From positions 173,512-237,511 of the forward strand of contig NZ_VEDF01000009.1 of the NCBI RefSeq assembly GCF_007677725.1: 64,000 nucleotides of DNA, written 5' to 3'. The stretch is from Pseudomonas sp. URMO17WK12:I11 (lineage in GTDB: Bacteria > Pseudomonadota > Gammaproteobacteria > Pseudomonadales > Pseudomonadaceae). Below the pieces are notes generated by a model, which was not told the DNA's origin, searched no databases, and saw only the letters and a program-made list of their open reading frames with translations. Shown in pieces: positions 1 to 8,329 of the stretch. The first letter of the stretch is position 1, and the number at the start of each line of letters is the position of its first letter. The position numbers were made by a program, and so were the translations under genes.

Positions 1-290
1 GCGCACTGGACGTTCGCGCCAAGCGCATCAACGAAGAAATGAAGATTGCCGCCGCCATCGCCCTGAAAGACCTGGCCAAGCTGCCGGTGCCCAAGGAAGT
101 GTGCGAGGCCTACGGCGTCGAAGGTCTGGAATTCGGCCGTGAATACATCATTCCGAAGCCGCTGGACGCGCGTCTGATCACTGTCGTCTCCGACGCGGTG
201 GCCAAGGCTGCCATCGAATCCGGCGTAGCGACCCTGCCGTATCCGAAGCACTACCCGCTGAACAGCGTGGATGAAGTGTTCAACGGCTGA
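1..290 (+). CDS. maeB: NADP-dependent malic enzyme, C-terminal end (partial)
   Basis: The reading frame is open from the first base of the window (in frame from base 3) to a TGA at 288-290, so only about the last 95 residues are present. The segment contains KRINEEMKIAAAIALKDLA and ends in a motif around YPLNSVDEVFNG. This resembles the end of the malic domain of the short bacterial malic enzymes, which oxidatively decarboxylate malate to pyruvate. The gene is upstream of mrcA in convergent orientation, as I recall for P. putida. The identity rests on a short C-terminal fragment and on neighbourhood, so NAD versus NADP preference cannot be decided here. Confidence 0.75.
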   Translation, partial: ALDVRAKRINEEMKIAAAIALKDLAKLPVPKEVCEAYGVEGLEFGREYIIPKPLDARLITVVSDAVAKAAIESGVATLPYPKHYPLNSVDEVFNG

Positions 291-308
291 TCCCTGCCGT
301 TGCGACAC

Positions 309-343
309 AAAAAGCCCCGGCTCGTGAGAGTCGGGGCTTTTTG
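309..343. terminator. Bidirectional intrinsic terminator between maeB and mrcA
   Basis: The hairpin has arms AAAAGCCCCG and CGGGGCTTTT. It has an A tract on the left and a T tract on the right, so it can end transcription of maeB from the left and mrcA from the right. It lies 19 bp after the maeB stop and about 30 bp after the mrcA stop. Confidence 0.85.
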
Positions 344-371
344 TTGCGCTATCGATCGACTCGAGTTCGGA

Positions 372-2825
372 TCAGAACAGGTCCATTGGCGCCGCTTCAT
401 CGGCTGGCAGCGGGCTGCCAGGCGCTGCGCCGTTGCCCAGTTCATCCACCGACGGCGGTGAGTCTTCGGCTTTGAACAGCTCGAAGTAGGCGTTTGGCGT
501 GCTGGGCGAAGCCGCCCGGCCGCTGACCGGGTCGACGCGCAGGCTGAGGATGCCCTCTGGTTCGGCCGGCGGGTGGTTGGGCTTGTCCTTGAGCGCAGCG
601 CCCATGAAGCCCATCCAGATCGGCAGGGCGGCGGTACCGCCGTATTCACGACGACCGAGGGTTTCCGGCTGATCGAAACCGACCCATACGGTGGTCACGT
701 AATCGGCGTTGTAACCCGAGAACCAGGCGTCCTTGGACTCGTTGGTGGTACCGGTCTTGCCTGCCAGGTCGGTACGGCCGAGCGCCAGCGCCCGGCGCCC
801 GGTGCCGCGCTTGATCACATCCTGCAGCATGCTGGTGAGGATATAGGTCGTACGGCCATCGACGATCTGTTCGGCCACCGCCGGCGTTTGCGGTGGCGGG
901 GCGATCTGACCCAGCGCCGAAGGCGCCTCGCCGGGCAGCGTAGCCGTGCTGATCGGCTGCTCGGGTGCTGCCTGGCCGGCATCATCCTGCGCACCTTGCG
1001 GCACGCGAGCCGGATTGGCGGTGAACAGGACCTGGCCGTCACGACTCTCGATGCGGTCGATCAGGTACGGGTTGATCTTGTAGCCGCCGTTGGCAAAGGT
1101 GCTCCAGCCGGTAGCGATCTCCATCGGCGTGAGGGTCGCGGTCCCCAGCGCCAGCGACAGGTTGCGCGGCAGGTCCTGCTTGTTGAAGCCGAACTTGGCG
1201 ATGTAGTCGATGGTGCGGTCGACCCCCATGGCCTGCAGCAGGCGAATCGACACCAGGTTGCGCGACTTGTACAGCGCTTCGCGCATGCGGATCGGGCCCA
1301 GGAAGGTGTTGGTGTCGTTTTTCGGACGCCACACCTTGTCCACCGACTCGTCGACGAACACGATCGGTGCATCGTTGACCAGGCTCGATGCGGTATAGCC
1401 GCTGTCCAGCGCAGCACTATAGATGAAGGGTTTGAAGCTCGAGCCAGGCTGACGCTTGGCTTGCATGGCGCGGTTGTAGTTGCTCTGCTCGAACGAGAAA
1501 CCGCCCACCAGCGCACGGATCGCACCGTTGTAAGGATCGAGGGTGACCAGCGCGCTTTGCGCCCCTGGCACCTGACTGAACTTGAGGGTGCCGTCGTCCA
1601 GGCGCTGCACGCGGATCAGGTCACCGACCTGGGCCACATCCGCTGGCGACTGCGGTGCGCGGCCCTGGGCATTGGTGTTGATGAACGGACGCGCCCACTT
1701 CATGGTGTCCCAGGCGACGTCTGCTTCCTCGCCGCCGCGGGTCAATACGTGCAGGGCAGTCTTGTCCACGCGGGTAACGATCGCCGGCTCCAGTCCGCCG
1801 AGCGTGCGCTGTTTATTCAGCTCCTGCTTCCAGGCCGCCAGGGGCTTGCCGGGGAAGCGGGCTTCCGGGCCGCGGTAGCCGTGACGCTCGTCGTAATCGG
1901 AAAGGCCATTGAGGATGGCCTTGTTGGCCATGTCCTGCATGTCGCTGGGCACCGTCGTGGTGACGCGGAAGCCTTCGGTATAGGCCTCGCTGCCATAGCG
2001 GCCGACCATTTCGGCGCGGGCCATTTCCGCGACATAGGGCGCGTTCACTTCCGGAGTCGGCACGTGGTAACTGGCATTGAGCGGTTCGGCCAACGCGGCC
2101 TGATAGCTGGCCTCGTCGATCTTGCCGAGCTTGTACATGCGGCCCAGGATCCAGTCGCGACGCTCCTTGGCACGCACCGGGTTGGCCAGCGGGTTGAAGC
2201 GCGAGGGTGCCTTGGGCAAGCCGGCGATCATCGCCATCTGCGCCAGGCTCACGTCGCGAATCGACTTGCCGTAGTACACCTGCGCGGCAGCATCGATGCC
2301 GTAGGCCCGGTTACCCAGGTAGATCTTGTTGACGTACAGCTCGAGGATCTCGTCCTTGGTCAGCTCACGCTCGATCTGCAAGGCCAGGAGGATCTCGTTG
2401 GTCTTGCGCGAGAAACTGCGCTCGCTGGTGAGAAAGAAGTTCTTCGCCACCTGCATGGTGATGGTGCTGCCGCCGGTCTGGATATGACCGGTTTTTACCA
2501 ACTGGGTGGCGGCGCGCATCAGGCTGCTCGGGTCGACCCCGTAGTGGTTGAGGAAATTGTCGTCCTCAGCTGACAGAAGCGCCTGAATGAACTGTGGCGG
2601 AATGTCCGCGAAGCGGATCGGGGAACGGCGCATCTCGCCAAACTCGGCAATCAGCTTGCCGTCGCTGCTATATACCCTCAGGGGGATCTGCAACTGGATG
2701 CTTCTGAGCGAATCGACCGACGGCAGGTTGGGGCTAAGATACAGAAACGCACCGCTCAGACCGAGGACGAGCGCGCAGATGACTGCGATGAAAGACCACC
2801 AGAAGAACTTTAGCAGGCGTATCAA
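372..2825 (-). CDS. mrcA: Penicillin-binding protein 1A (bifunctional class A PBP)
   Basis: This 817-residue bifunctional peptidoglycan synthase is anchored in the inner membrane by one N-terminal helix (about residues 8-30) and acts in the periplasm. The glycosyltransferase (GT51) domain follows, with the catalytic glutamate in SAEDDNF (E87) and a GGSTITMQ motif. The transpeptidase domain shows the acyl-serine motif SSFK at residues 462-465 and KTGT at 690-693. An OB-like insert lies between the two domains. Length is typical for Pseudomonas PBP1a. It is divergent from the pil operon. A TATAAT-like box on the reverse strand at 2891-2896 is a possible promoter. Confidence 0.95.
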   Translation of the reverse strand: MIRLLKFFWWSFIAVICALVLGLSGAFLYLSPNLPSVDSLRSIQLQIPLRVYSSDGKLIAEFGEMRRSPIRFADIPPQFIQALLSAEDDNFLNHYGVDPSSLMRAATQLVKTGHIQTGGSTITMQVAKNFFLTSERSFSRKTNEILLALQIERELTKDEILELYVNKIYLGNRAYGIDAAAQVYYGKSIRDVSLAQMAMIAGLPKAPSRFNPLANPVRAKERRDWILGRMYKLGKIDEASYQAALAEPLNASYHVPTPEVNAPYVAEMARAEMVGRYGSEAYTEGFRVTTTVPSDMQDMANKAILNGLSDYDERHGYRGPEARFPGKPLAAWKQELNKQRTLGGLEPAIVTRVDKTALHVLTRGGEEADVAWDTMKWARPFINTNAQGRAPQSPADVAQVGDLIRVQRLDDGTLKFSQVPGAQSALVTLDPYNGAIRALVGGFSFEQSNYNRAMQAKRQPGSSFKPFIYSAALDSGYTASSLVNDAPIVFVDESVDKVWRPKNDTNTFLGPIRMREALYKSRNLVSIRLLQAMGVDRTIDYIAKFGFNKQDLPRNLSLALGTATLTPMEIATGWSTFANGGYKINPYLIDRIESRDGQVLFTANPARVPQGAQDDAGQAAPEQPISTATLPGEAPSALGQIAPPPQTPAVAEQIVDGRTTYILTSMLQDVIKRGTGRRALALGRTDLAGKTGTTNESKDAWFSGYNADYVTTVWVGFDQPETLGRREYGGTAALPIWMGFMGAALKDKPNHPPAEPEGILSLRVDPVSGRAASPSTPNAYFELFKAEDSPPSVDELGNGAAPGSPLPADEAAPMDLF

Positions 2826-3000
2826 GGCTTTTCGGTGTCCAGATTGAGGGTGAATTGCGCACGGGGCCGGCGGACGAAAAAACGCCGGGCATTATAAGCA
2901 CTTTTCGCCTTGCCGGGTGACCGGCCGGGCGGCTCGCTGTACCGTCTGGCCGCCAGCGCCCGGCGGTAAGGCGGTTCATGGTTGTAACAAGGAAGTCGCG

Positions 3001-3858
3001 ATGCTTGGACGTTATGGCAGGGACGCCAGTTCACTGTTAGGGATAGAAATCGCCAGCGGTTGCGTTCGAATCGCTCAAGTCCGCCGCCACAAGGGGCGGT
3101 ATGAAAAAATGGCCTGGGTCCAGCAGGCATTCGGGCCGCCGAGTGCTGGCGACAGCCTGCGTGAGCCTGATCGAGTGGTGGCGGCACTGCGCAGTGCCCA
3201 TCAATCCTCGGGCAGCCACCAGCGGCGTGCTGCGGTGGCGGTGCCGGCCTCGCAAGTGATCTGCAAGATCTGCCAGCTGCCAGCTCGCCTGGGCAGCCAG
3301 CAAGTAGAGGCGCATCTGCTGGCGGAAGCGGACCGCTTCTTTCCTTTCCCTCTGGAAGACCTGGCCCTGGACTTTCAGGTGCTTGGCGCCTCGAGAAGCG
3401 CGCCAGACGCGCTGGATGTGCTGATCGCCGCCAGTCGACACAGCGCCCTGCAGGCCCTGCAAGCGGTCTTTGAAGCAGCCGGCCTTGATCTGCAGGTTGT
3501 AGAAGTCGATACCATCGCCTTGCGCAGGCTGATGCCCGTTGAGTCGAACGCAGCTGCAGGGTTGCTGCGTGTTGAAGCAGACGGAGCGACGCTGCACGGC
3601 TGGCAGCAGGGCATGTTGCCGATGCGTCGGGAGGTGTTGCCCGATGCGCTGCCTGTTGGCGCCGAGGGCAGCGAAGGCATGCCCTGGCCACAGCGCTTGC
3701 TGGTGGTGGGTCCGGCGCAATCAGCCCAGGCCACATTGGCGCGATTGGGCCAAGCCTGTGGCGTGCCATGCGAACCACTGCCTGATCCCAACGGCCTGGT
3801 CAGTCCCGATGGCGGCATGGCGCTGGCCTGTGCCCTGGCCTTAGGGGGGCTGACATGA
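3001..3858 (+). CDS. pilM: Type IV pilus assembly ATPase-like protein PilM, short form
   Basis: This is the first gene of the pilus assembly operon. PilM is an actin-like cytoplasmic protein that binds the N-terminal tail of PilN. The start at 3001 (MLGRYGRDASSLLGIEIAS) is preceded by AAGGAA and matches the usual PilM N-terminus with its LLGI-I-S phosphate-binding strand; an in-frame upstream start at 2917 lacks this support. The motif EADRFFPFPLEDLALDF corresponds to the conserved EADxxxPxPLxEVxxDF region. At 285 residues it is clearly shorter than the roughly 354-residue PilM of P. aeruginosa and lacks much of the C-terminal subdomain. It overlaps pilN by 4 bp (ATGA). Confidence 0.85.
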   Translation: MLGRYGRDASSLLGIEIASGCVRIAQVRRHKGRYEKMAWVQQAFGPPSAGDSLREPDRVVAALRSAHQSSGSHQRRAAVAVPASQVICKICQLPARLGSQQVEAHLLAEADRFFPFPLEDLALDFQVLGASRSAPDALDVLIAASRHSALQALQAVFEAAGLDLQVVEVDTIALRRLMPVESNAAAGLLRVEADGATLHGWQQGMLPMRREVLPDALPVGAEGSEGMPWPQRLLVVGPAQSAQATLARLGQACGVPCEPLPDPNGLVSPDGGMALACALALGGLT

Positions 3859-4397
3859 CCTTGCGTTTGAATTTGCTGCCCTGGCGGGAGCGAGAGCGCC
3901 AGGCGGCACTGCGACGCTTGCGCGTGACCGTGGTAGGCGCAGTGATAGCCGCACTGTGCGTGGTGCTACTGGTGGACCAGTTGGCCCGCCAGCGACACCG
4001 CCAGCAGGTTGCCGCCAATGACCAGCGGCAGGCTGTGAACCACGCGCTACGGGCGCAGTTGGCAGAACGGGAACGCCTCGCAGTGGCCTTGCAGGCGGTG
4101 CGTGACGAGGCCGCAGCGCTGGCCAAGCTGCGCGCCCAGCAGGGCCTGCCGACGGCGGTATTCGCCGATCTGGAGCGAGCGCTGCCGCCCGGTATGCGGC
4201 TGGTGAAACTAGAGCTGCAGCAAGGCACCGCGCTGCGCTTGTTCGGGCTGGCGGCTTCAAGCGCGGCGGTAGCGCAGTTCATTCGCAACCTGCAGCACTC
4301 GCAGGTGTTGCACGACCCGCAGTTGAAAAGCCTCGAAAGCCAGGCGCAAAGCAAGCGCTTCGAGCTATTGGTCCGTTTGTCCGCCCTGTGGTCATGA
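3855..4397 (+). CDS. pilN: Type IV pilus inner-membrane alignment protein PilN
   Basis: This 180-residue bitopic membrane protein begins with the cytoplasmic motif LRLNLLPWRERER, the segment that docks to PilM. One transmembrane helix follows (about residues 24-42), then a periplasmic coiled coil (about 50-100) and a small ferredoxin-like domain. It forms the inner-membrane alignment subcomplex with PilO. Its start codon overlaps the pilM stop as ATGA, and its stop overlaps the next start in the same way, which indicates translational coupling. Confidence 0.9.
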   Translation: MTLRLNLLPWRERERQAALRRLRVTVVGAVIAALCVVLLVDQLARQRHRQQVAANDQRQAVNHALRAQLAERERLAVALQAVRDEAAALAKLRAQQGLPTAVFADLERALPPGMRLVKLELQQGTALRLFGLAASSAAVAQFIRNLQHSQVLHDPQLKSLESQAQSKRFELLVRLSALWS

Positions 4398-5410
4398 ACG
4401 TGCTGTCAGGTCGTTTGCGGCAGGTCCTGCTGGAGCGCCCGCGTTTATTGAGGCTGGCTTTGCCATGGGCAGCAGGCTGTATGGTGATCGCGCTCGGCTG
4501 CGCCTGGCGTTGGCCGCACTGGTGGCTGCTTCAGCAGGCAGAACTTGCCAGACAGCGGCTGTTGCTCGAAGCCCACGCCGCCAAGCGCTTGCAACTTCAG
4601 GCCTTGGCGCCAGCACGCGTGGCGTTGGCGGATGCGCAGCAGCGGTTGCAAGCGGCGCGCTGGCGCCTGGCAGCCGATGGCGACATGAGCGACCTGTTGG
4701 AGCAGTTCGCGGCTTCCGGTCAGGCCCATGGCTTGCGTATCGAACAGGTCGATGTAGGGGCTGCACAGCAGCAACCCGGTTATTGGCAGACGCCGATCGA
4801 TGTGCGAGTCGTCGGTCCCTACGCGGGCCTGCGCCCGTGGTTGGACGACTGGCTGGGGCAGATGCGCCTGCTGCGCAGCGAGACATTGCAGCTGACGCCT
4901 GTCGAGGGCAGCCCTGGGGCGTTGCGCCTGGACATGCGCGTGCAGGCCTACCGTGCCGACGAGCCACTCGCGGCGCCGGCGGGGCTTGCAGATTGGCCAG
5001 CCCGCGCGCAAGCACAGCCGGTGCGGGTCGATCCTTTTTCCCGCTCGGCCTTGGGCAACGCCCAGGTCGACCTCGCCAACCTCCCGCTGACCCAGATGCA
5101 AATGGTCGGCTTCTTGCGCCGTGGGGCATCGCAAGAAGCGCTGTTGGCGGCGGCCGGTCGCCTCCATCGCGTGCGCGCAGGCGACCGGCTCGGGCAAGAG
5201 GATGGTGTGGTACAGCACGTCGGCGAACACCAGGTGCAGGTGCTCGAACGCGTGCTGCTTGAAGGTGAGCCGCGTGAGCGTCTGGTGACGCTGGCGCTGG
5301 CAAGGCGAGTGGCAACGGAGGCCAGGCAAGACGATGAGACAGCTGTGGATACCGATGATAGTAGGCCTGTCGCTCAGCCCGTGGTGCGCCGCAGCGCCCC
5401 TTCGGGATGA
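4394..5410 (+). CDS. pilO: PilO-PilP fusion protein of the type IV pilus
   Basis: The protein is 338 residues, while PilO alone is usually about 200. The first half is PilO-like: one transmembrane helix (about residues 18-37), a periplasmic coiled coil, then a ferredoxin-like domain up to about residue 190. From about residue 200 it reads like PilP: a DPF linker motif, then LPLTQMQMVGFLRRG, HRVRAGDRLGQEDG and a final beta strand. That is the PilP beta-sandwich that contacts the secretin PilQ. The usual PilP lipoprotein signal is absent, as expected if PilO supplies the anchor. The ATG at 4394 gives a 4-bp ATGA overlap with pilN and is preferred to the GTG at 4388. The 3' end overlaps pilQ by 77 bp. 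Confidence 0.85.
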   Translation: MNVLSGRLRQVLLERPRLLRLALPWAAGCMVIALGCAWRWPHWWLLQQAELARQRLLLEAHAAKRLQLQALAPARVALADAQQRLQAARWRLAADGDMSDLLEQFAASGQAHGLRIEQVDVGAAQQQPGYWQTPIDVRVVGPYAGLRPWLDDWLGQMRLLRSETLQLTPVEGSPGALRLDMRVQAYRADEPLAAPAGLADWPARAQAQPVRVDPFSRSALGNAQVDLANLPLTQMQMVGFLRRGASQEALLAAAGRLHRVRAGDRLGQEDGVVQHVGEHQVQVLERVLLEGEPRERLVTLALARRVATEARQDDETAVDTDDSRPVAQPVVRRSAPSG

Positions 5411-6599
5411 GCTCATATCGCTCAATTTCCAGGATGTGGAAGTGCGCTCGGCGCTGCAGGTATTGGCAGATTTCGCTGACATCAACCTGGTGGCCAGCGA
5501 CTCGGTGCAGGGCCAGGTGACCTTGCGCCTGCATGATGTGCCTTGGGACCAGGCCCTTGAGTTGGTACTGCGCAGCAAAGGGCTGGGGCGCCATGAGCAG
5601 GGCAATGTGTTGCTGATCGCGCCCGCCGCCGAGCTTGCCGAACAATCGATGGCTGCCGGTGGTGAGCAGATGGACGCACAGCTGCCGCCCTTGCGCCGTG
5701 AATTGCTGCCGATTCATCACGCCAGGGCGGCAGATCTTGCCGAGCTGTTGCTGGCCGCGCTGGCCGACCAGGGCATTTTGACCGGGCGCGGCAGCTTGAG
5801 TGTCGATGCCCGCACCAACACCCTGATCGCGCACCAACCGGCCGAGCGCCTGGCGGAGCTGCGCCAGTTGGTGGCCCAGCTCGATGTGCCGGTGCGCCAG
5901 GTCGAGATCGAGGCGCGCATCGTCGAGGCCAACGTCGACTACGAGAACGGCCTTGGCGTGCGTTGGGGGCGGCAGTTTCACGGCGAAGCACCGCAGTTGG
6001 GCAAGGATGTATTCGTTGACCTGGGGCTGGAGCGCGCCACTGGCAGCGTTGCCGTTGGCCTGCTGCGTGGCGGCCTGTTGCTGGATCTGGAACTCAGCGC
6101 CATGGAAAAAAGCGGCAATGGCGAAATCATCTCGCAGCCCAAGGTGGTCACGGCAGACAAAGAGACCGCGAGGATCCTCAAGGGCACCGAGGTGCCATAC
6201 CAGGAAACCAGCCGCAATGGCGCGACCTCGGTGGCGTTTCGCGAGGCCTCGCTGTCGCTTGAGGTCACCCCGCAGATCACCCCGGACGGCAAGGTCATCA
6301 TGACGGTCAAGGTGACCAAGGATGAACCCGACTACGTCAATGCCCTGAACGACGTGCCGCCGATTCGCAAGAACGAGGTCAATGCCAAGGTTCGGGTGGC
6401 CGATGGCGATACCATCGTGATCGGCGGGGTGTATTCCACCACGCAAAACAATGTGGTCGCCAAGGTGCCATTTTTCGGCGATCTGCCGTATGTTGGGCGG
6501 CTATTTCGACGCGATGCATTACAAGAGAAAAAATCCGAGCTGCTGGTCTTCCTGACTCCGCGTATCATGAATGACCAGGCGATTGCTGTGAGTCGTTGA
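5334..6599 (+). CDS. pilQ: Outer-membrane secretin PilQ, short form
   Basis: A 421-residue secretin with an N-terminal signal peptide (about residues 1-20, ending CAAAP). An STN/N0 domain follows (about 25-75, LNFQDVEVRSALQVLADFA), then an N1 domain (about 110-170, LPIHHARAADLAELL) and a C-terminal secretin pore. The pore shows the VPYQETS and LSLEVTPQITPDG signatures and ends in LLVFLTPRIM. PilQ forms the gated outer-membrane channel for pilus fibres or DNA uptake. Canonical Pseudomonas PilQ is about 700 residues with peptidoglycan-binding AMIN domains; none is visible here. The start lies 77 bp inside the preceding gene, which is unusually deep, but no alternative start retains the signal peptide. 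Confidence 0.9.
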   Translation: MRQLWIPMIVGLSLSPWCAAAPLRDELISLNFQDVEVRSALQVLADFADINLVASDSVQGQVTLRLHDVPWDQALELVLRSKGLGRHEQGNVLLIAPAAELAEQSMAAGGEQMDAQLPPLRRELLPIHHARAADLAELLLAALADQGILTGRGSLSVDARTNTLIAHQPAERLAELRQLVAQLDVPVRQVEIEARIVEANVDYENGLGVRWGRQFHGEAPQLGKDVFVDLGLERATGSVAVGLLRGGLLLDLELSAMEKSGNGEIISQPKVVTADKETARILKGTEVPYQETSRNGATSVAFREASLSLEVTPQITPDGKVIMTVKVTKDEPDYVNALNDVPPIRKNEVNAKVRVADGDTIVIGGVYSTTQNNVVAKVPFFGDLPYVGRLFRRDALQEKKSELLVFLTPRIMNDQAIAVSR

Positions 6600-6603
6600 T
6601 TCT

Positions 6604-7122
6604 GTGCGAAATTTGATACTTGTAGGGCCCATGGGCGCTGGTAAGAGCACCATCGGGCGCCTGTTGGCCAAAGAGCTGCGCCTGCTGTTCAAAGATTCCG
6701 ACAAGGAAATCGAACTGCGCACCGGCGCCAACATCCCGTGGATCTTCGATAAAGAAGGCGAACCGGGTTTTCGTGACCGTGAGCAGGCGATGATCGCCGA
6801 GCTCTGCGCCCTTGATGGCGTGGTCGTGGCAACCGGGGGTGGCGCCGTCATGCGTGCGGAAAATCGCCAGGCGCTGCATGCCGGCGGCCGCGTCATCTAC
6901 TTGCACGCCTCGGTCGAGCAGCAGGTAGGGCGTACCGCGCGGGATCGCAACCGTCCGTTGCTGCGCACGGCCAACCCGGAGGCGACCCTGCGCAATCTGC
7001 TCGAAACCCGCGACCCGCTGTATCGGGAGATCGCCGACCTGGTGGTGGAAACCGACGAACGGCCGCCGCGTATGGTGGTGCTGGATATTCTCGAGCGCCT
7101 GCAGCAGTTGCCGCCCCGCTAA
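6604..7122 (+). CDS. aroK: Shikimate kinase
   Basis: This 172-residue kinase phosphorylates shikimate in the common aromatic pathway. The P-loop GPMGAGKST lies at residues 8-16. The shikimate-binding and lid regions (FKDSDKEIE, GGGAVMR, RNRPLL) are present. A GTG at 6604 is the start because it immediately precedes the conserved N-terminus and lies 4 bp after pilQ. The arrangement pilQ-aroK-aroB-damX is common in gammaproteobacteria and suggests one long operon. Confidence 0.95.
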   Translation: MRNLILVGPMGAGKSTIGRLLAKELRLLFKDSDKEIELRTGANIPWIFDKEGEPGFRDREQAMIAELCALDGVVVATGGGAVMRAENRQALHAGGRVIYLHASVEQQVGRTARDRNRPLLRTANPEATLRNLLETRDPLYREIADLVVETDERPPRMVVLDILERLQQLPPR

Positions 7123-7216
7123 GCCGGGACTATTCTCGGCCAGCGCCGGGGCAAGGTTCAACGTAAGCGCGTGGGTCGCACAGCCGGCGCCACGCCCAAG
7201 TACACTGTGGGGACAC

Positions 7217-8314
7217 ATGCAGACACTTAAGGTCGATCTCGGCGAGCGTAGCTACCCGATCTACATTGGCGAAGGCCTACTGGATCAGCCAGAGCTGCTG
7301 GCGCCGCACATTCGCGGGCGGCAGGTGGCGATCGTTTCCAACGAGACCGTCGCACCTCTGTATCTGGAACGCCTGAGCAAGACCCTCGGTGCCTATGCGG
7401 TGCAGTCGGTGATTCTCCCTGACGGCGAAGCCTACAAGAACTGGCAGACGCTCCAGCTGATCTTCGACGGCCTGCTGACGGCACGGCATGACCGGCGGAC
7501 CACCGTGGTCGCCCTGGGTGGCGGCGTCATCGGTGACATGGCCGGGTTCGCGGCCGCCTGCTATCAGCGCGGGGTCGACTTCATCCAGGTGCCGACCACC
7601 TTGTTGTCCCAGGTGGACTCGTCGGTGGGTGGCAAGACCGGCATCAACCACCCGCTGGGCAAGAACATGGTCGGTGCGTTCTACCAGCCCAACGCGGTGC
7701 TGATCGACACCACCAGCCTGAACACACTGCCTGCTCGCGAGCTCTCCGCTGGCCTGGCCGAGGTGATCAAGTACGGCCTGATCTGCGACAAGCCGTTCCT
7801 GGCCTGGCTCGAAGAACATATGCCGGCCCTGCGGGCGCTCGAGCCTGCCGCGCTGACGGAAGCGATTCGCCGCTCCTGCGCCGCCAAGGCTGCGGTAGTA
7901 GGCGCCGACGAGCGCGAATCGGGCGTGCGTGCCACGCTGAACCTGGGCCACACCTTTGGCCACGCTATCGAGACCCATATGGGTTACGGGGTCTGGCTGC
8001 ACGGCGAGGCAGTAGCTGCGGGTACGGTCATGGCCCTGGAAATGTCCATGCGCCTGGGTTGGATCGATCAGGCCGAACGTGATCGCGGCATTCGCTTGCT
8101 GCAGCACGCAGGGTTGCCGGTGGTGCCTCCACAGGAAATGACCCCGGCGCAGTTCATGGAGCACATGGCGGTCGACAAGAAGGTGCTCGACGGTCGCTTG
8201 CGTCTGGTGCTGCTGCGCCAGCTGGGCGATGCGGTGATCACCGACGACTATCCGAAAGAGATTCTTCAGGCCACGCTGTCGGCGGATTACCGCGCGATCG
8301 TGGCCCAGCTTTGA
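7217..8314 (+). CDS. aroB: 3-dehydroquinate synthase
   Basis: A 365-residue NAD- and metal-dependent enzyme converting DAHP to 3-dehydroquinate, the second step of the shikimate pathway. The NAD-binding glycine motif GGGVIGDMAGF, the QVPTTLLSQVDSSVGGKTG signature and the metal-ligand histidines in NLGHTFGHAIE are all present. The start ATG is 94 bp after aroK. Length is normal for the family. Confidence 0.96.
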   Translation: MQTLKVDLGERSYPIYIGEGLLDQPELLAPHIRGRQVAIVSNETVAPLYLERLSKTLGAYAVQSVILPDGEAYKNWQTLQLIFDGLLTARHDRRTTVVALGGGVIGDMAGFAAACYQRGVDFIQVPTTLLSQVDSSVGGKTGINHPLGKNMVGAFYQPNAVLIDTTSLNTLPARELSAGLAEVIKYGLICDKPFLAWLEEHMPALRALEPAALTEAIRRSCAAKAAVVGADERESGVRATLNLGHTFGHAIETHMGYGVWLHGEAVAAGTVMALEMSMRLGWIDQAERDRGIRLLQHAGLPVVPPQEMTPAQFMEHMAVDKKVLDGRLRLVLLRQLGDAVITDDYPKEILQATLSADYRAIVAQL

Positions 8315-8329
8315 GGTTGTGACAGCGCA

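Noticed and set aside
573..2573. A 666-codon forward open frame opposite mrcA
   Set aside because: It is antisense to intact PBP1a domains, has no ribosome-binding site and no recognisable family.
2917..3000. Upstream extension of pilM
   Set aside because: No family similarity in the added residues, and a good ribosome-binding site precedes 3001.
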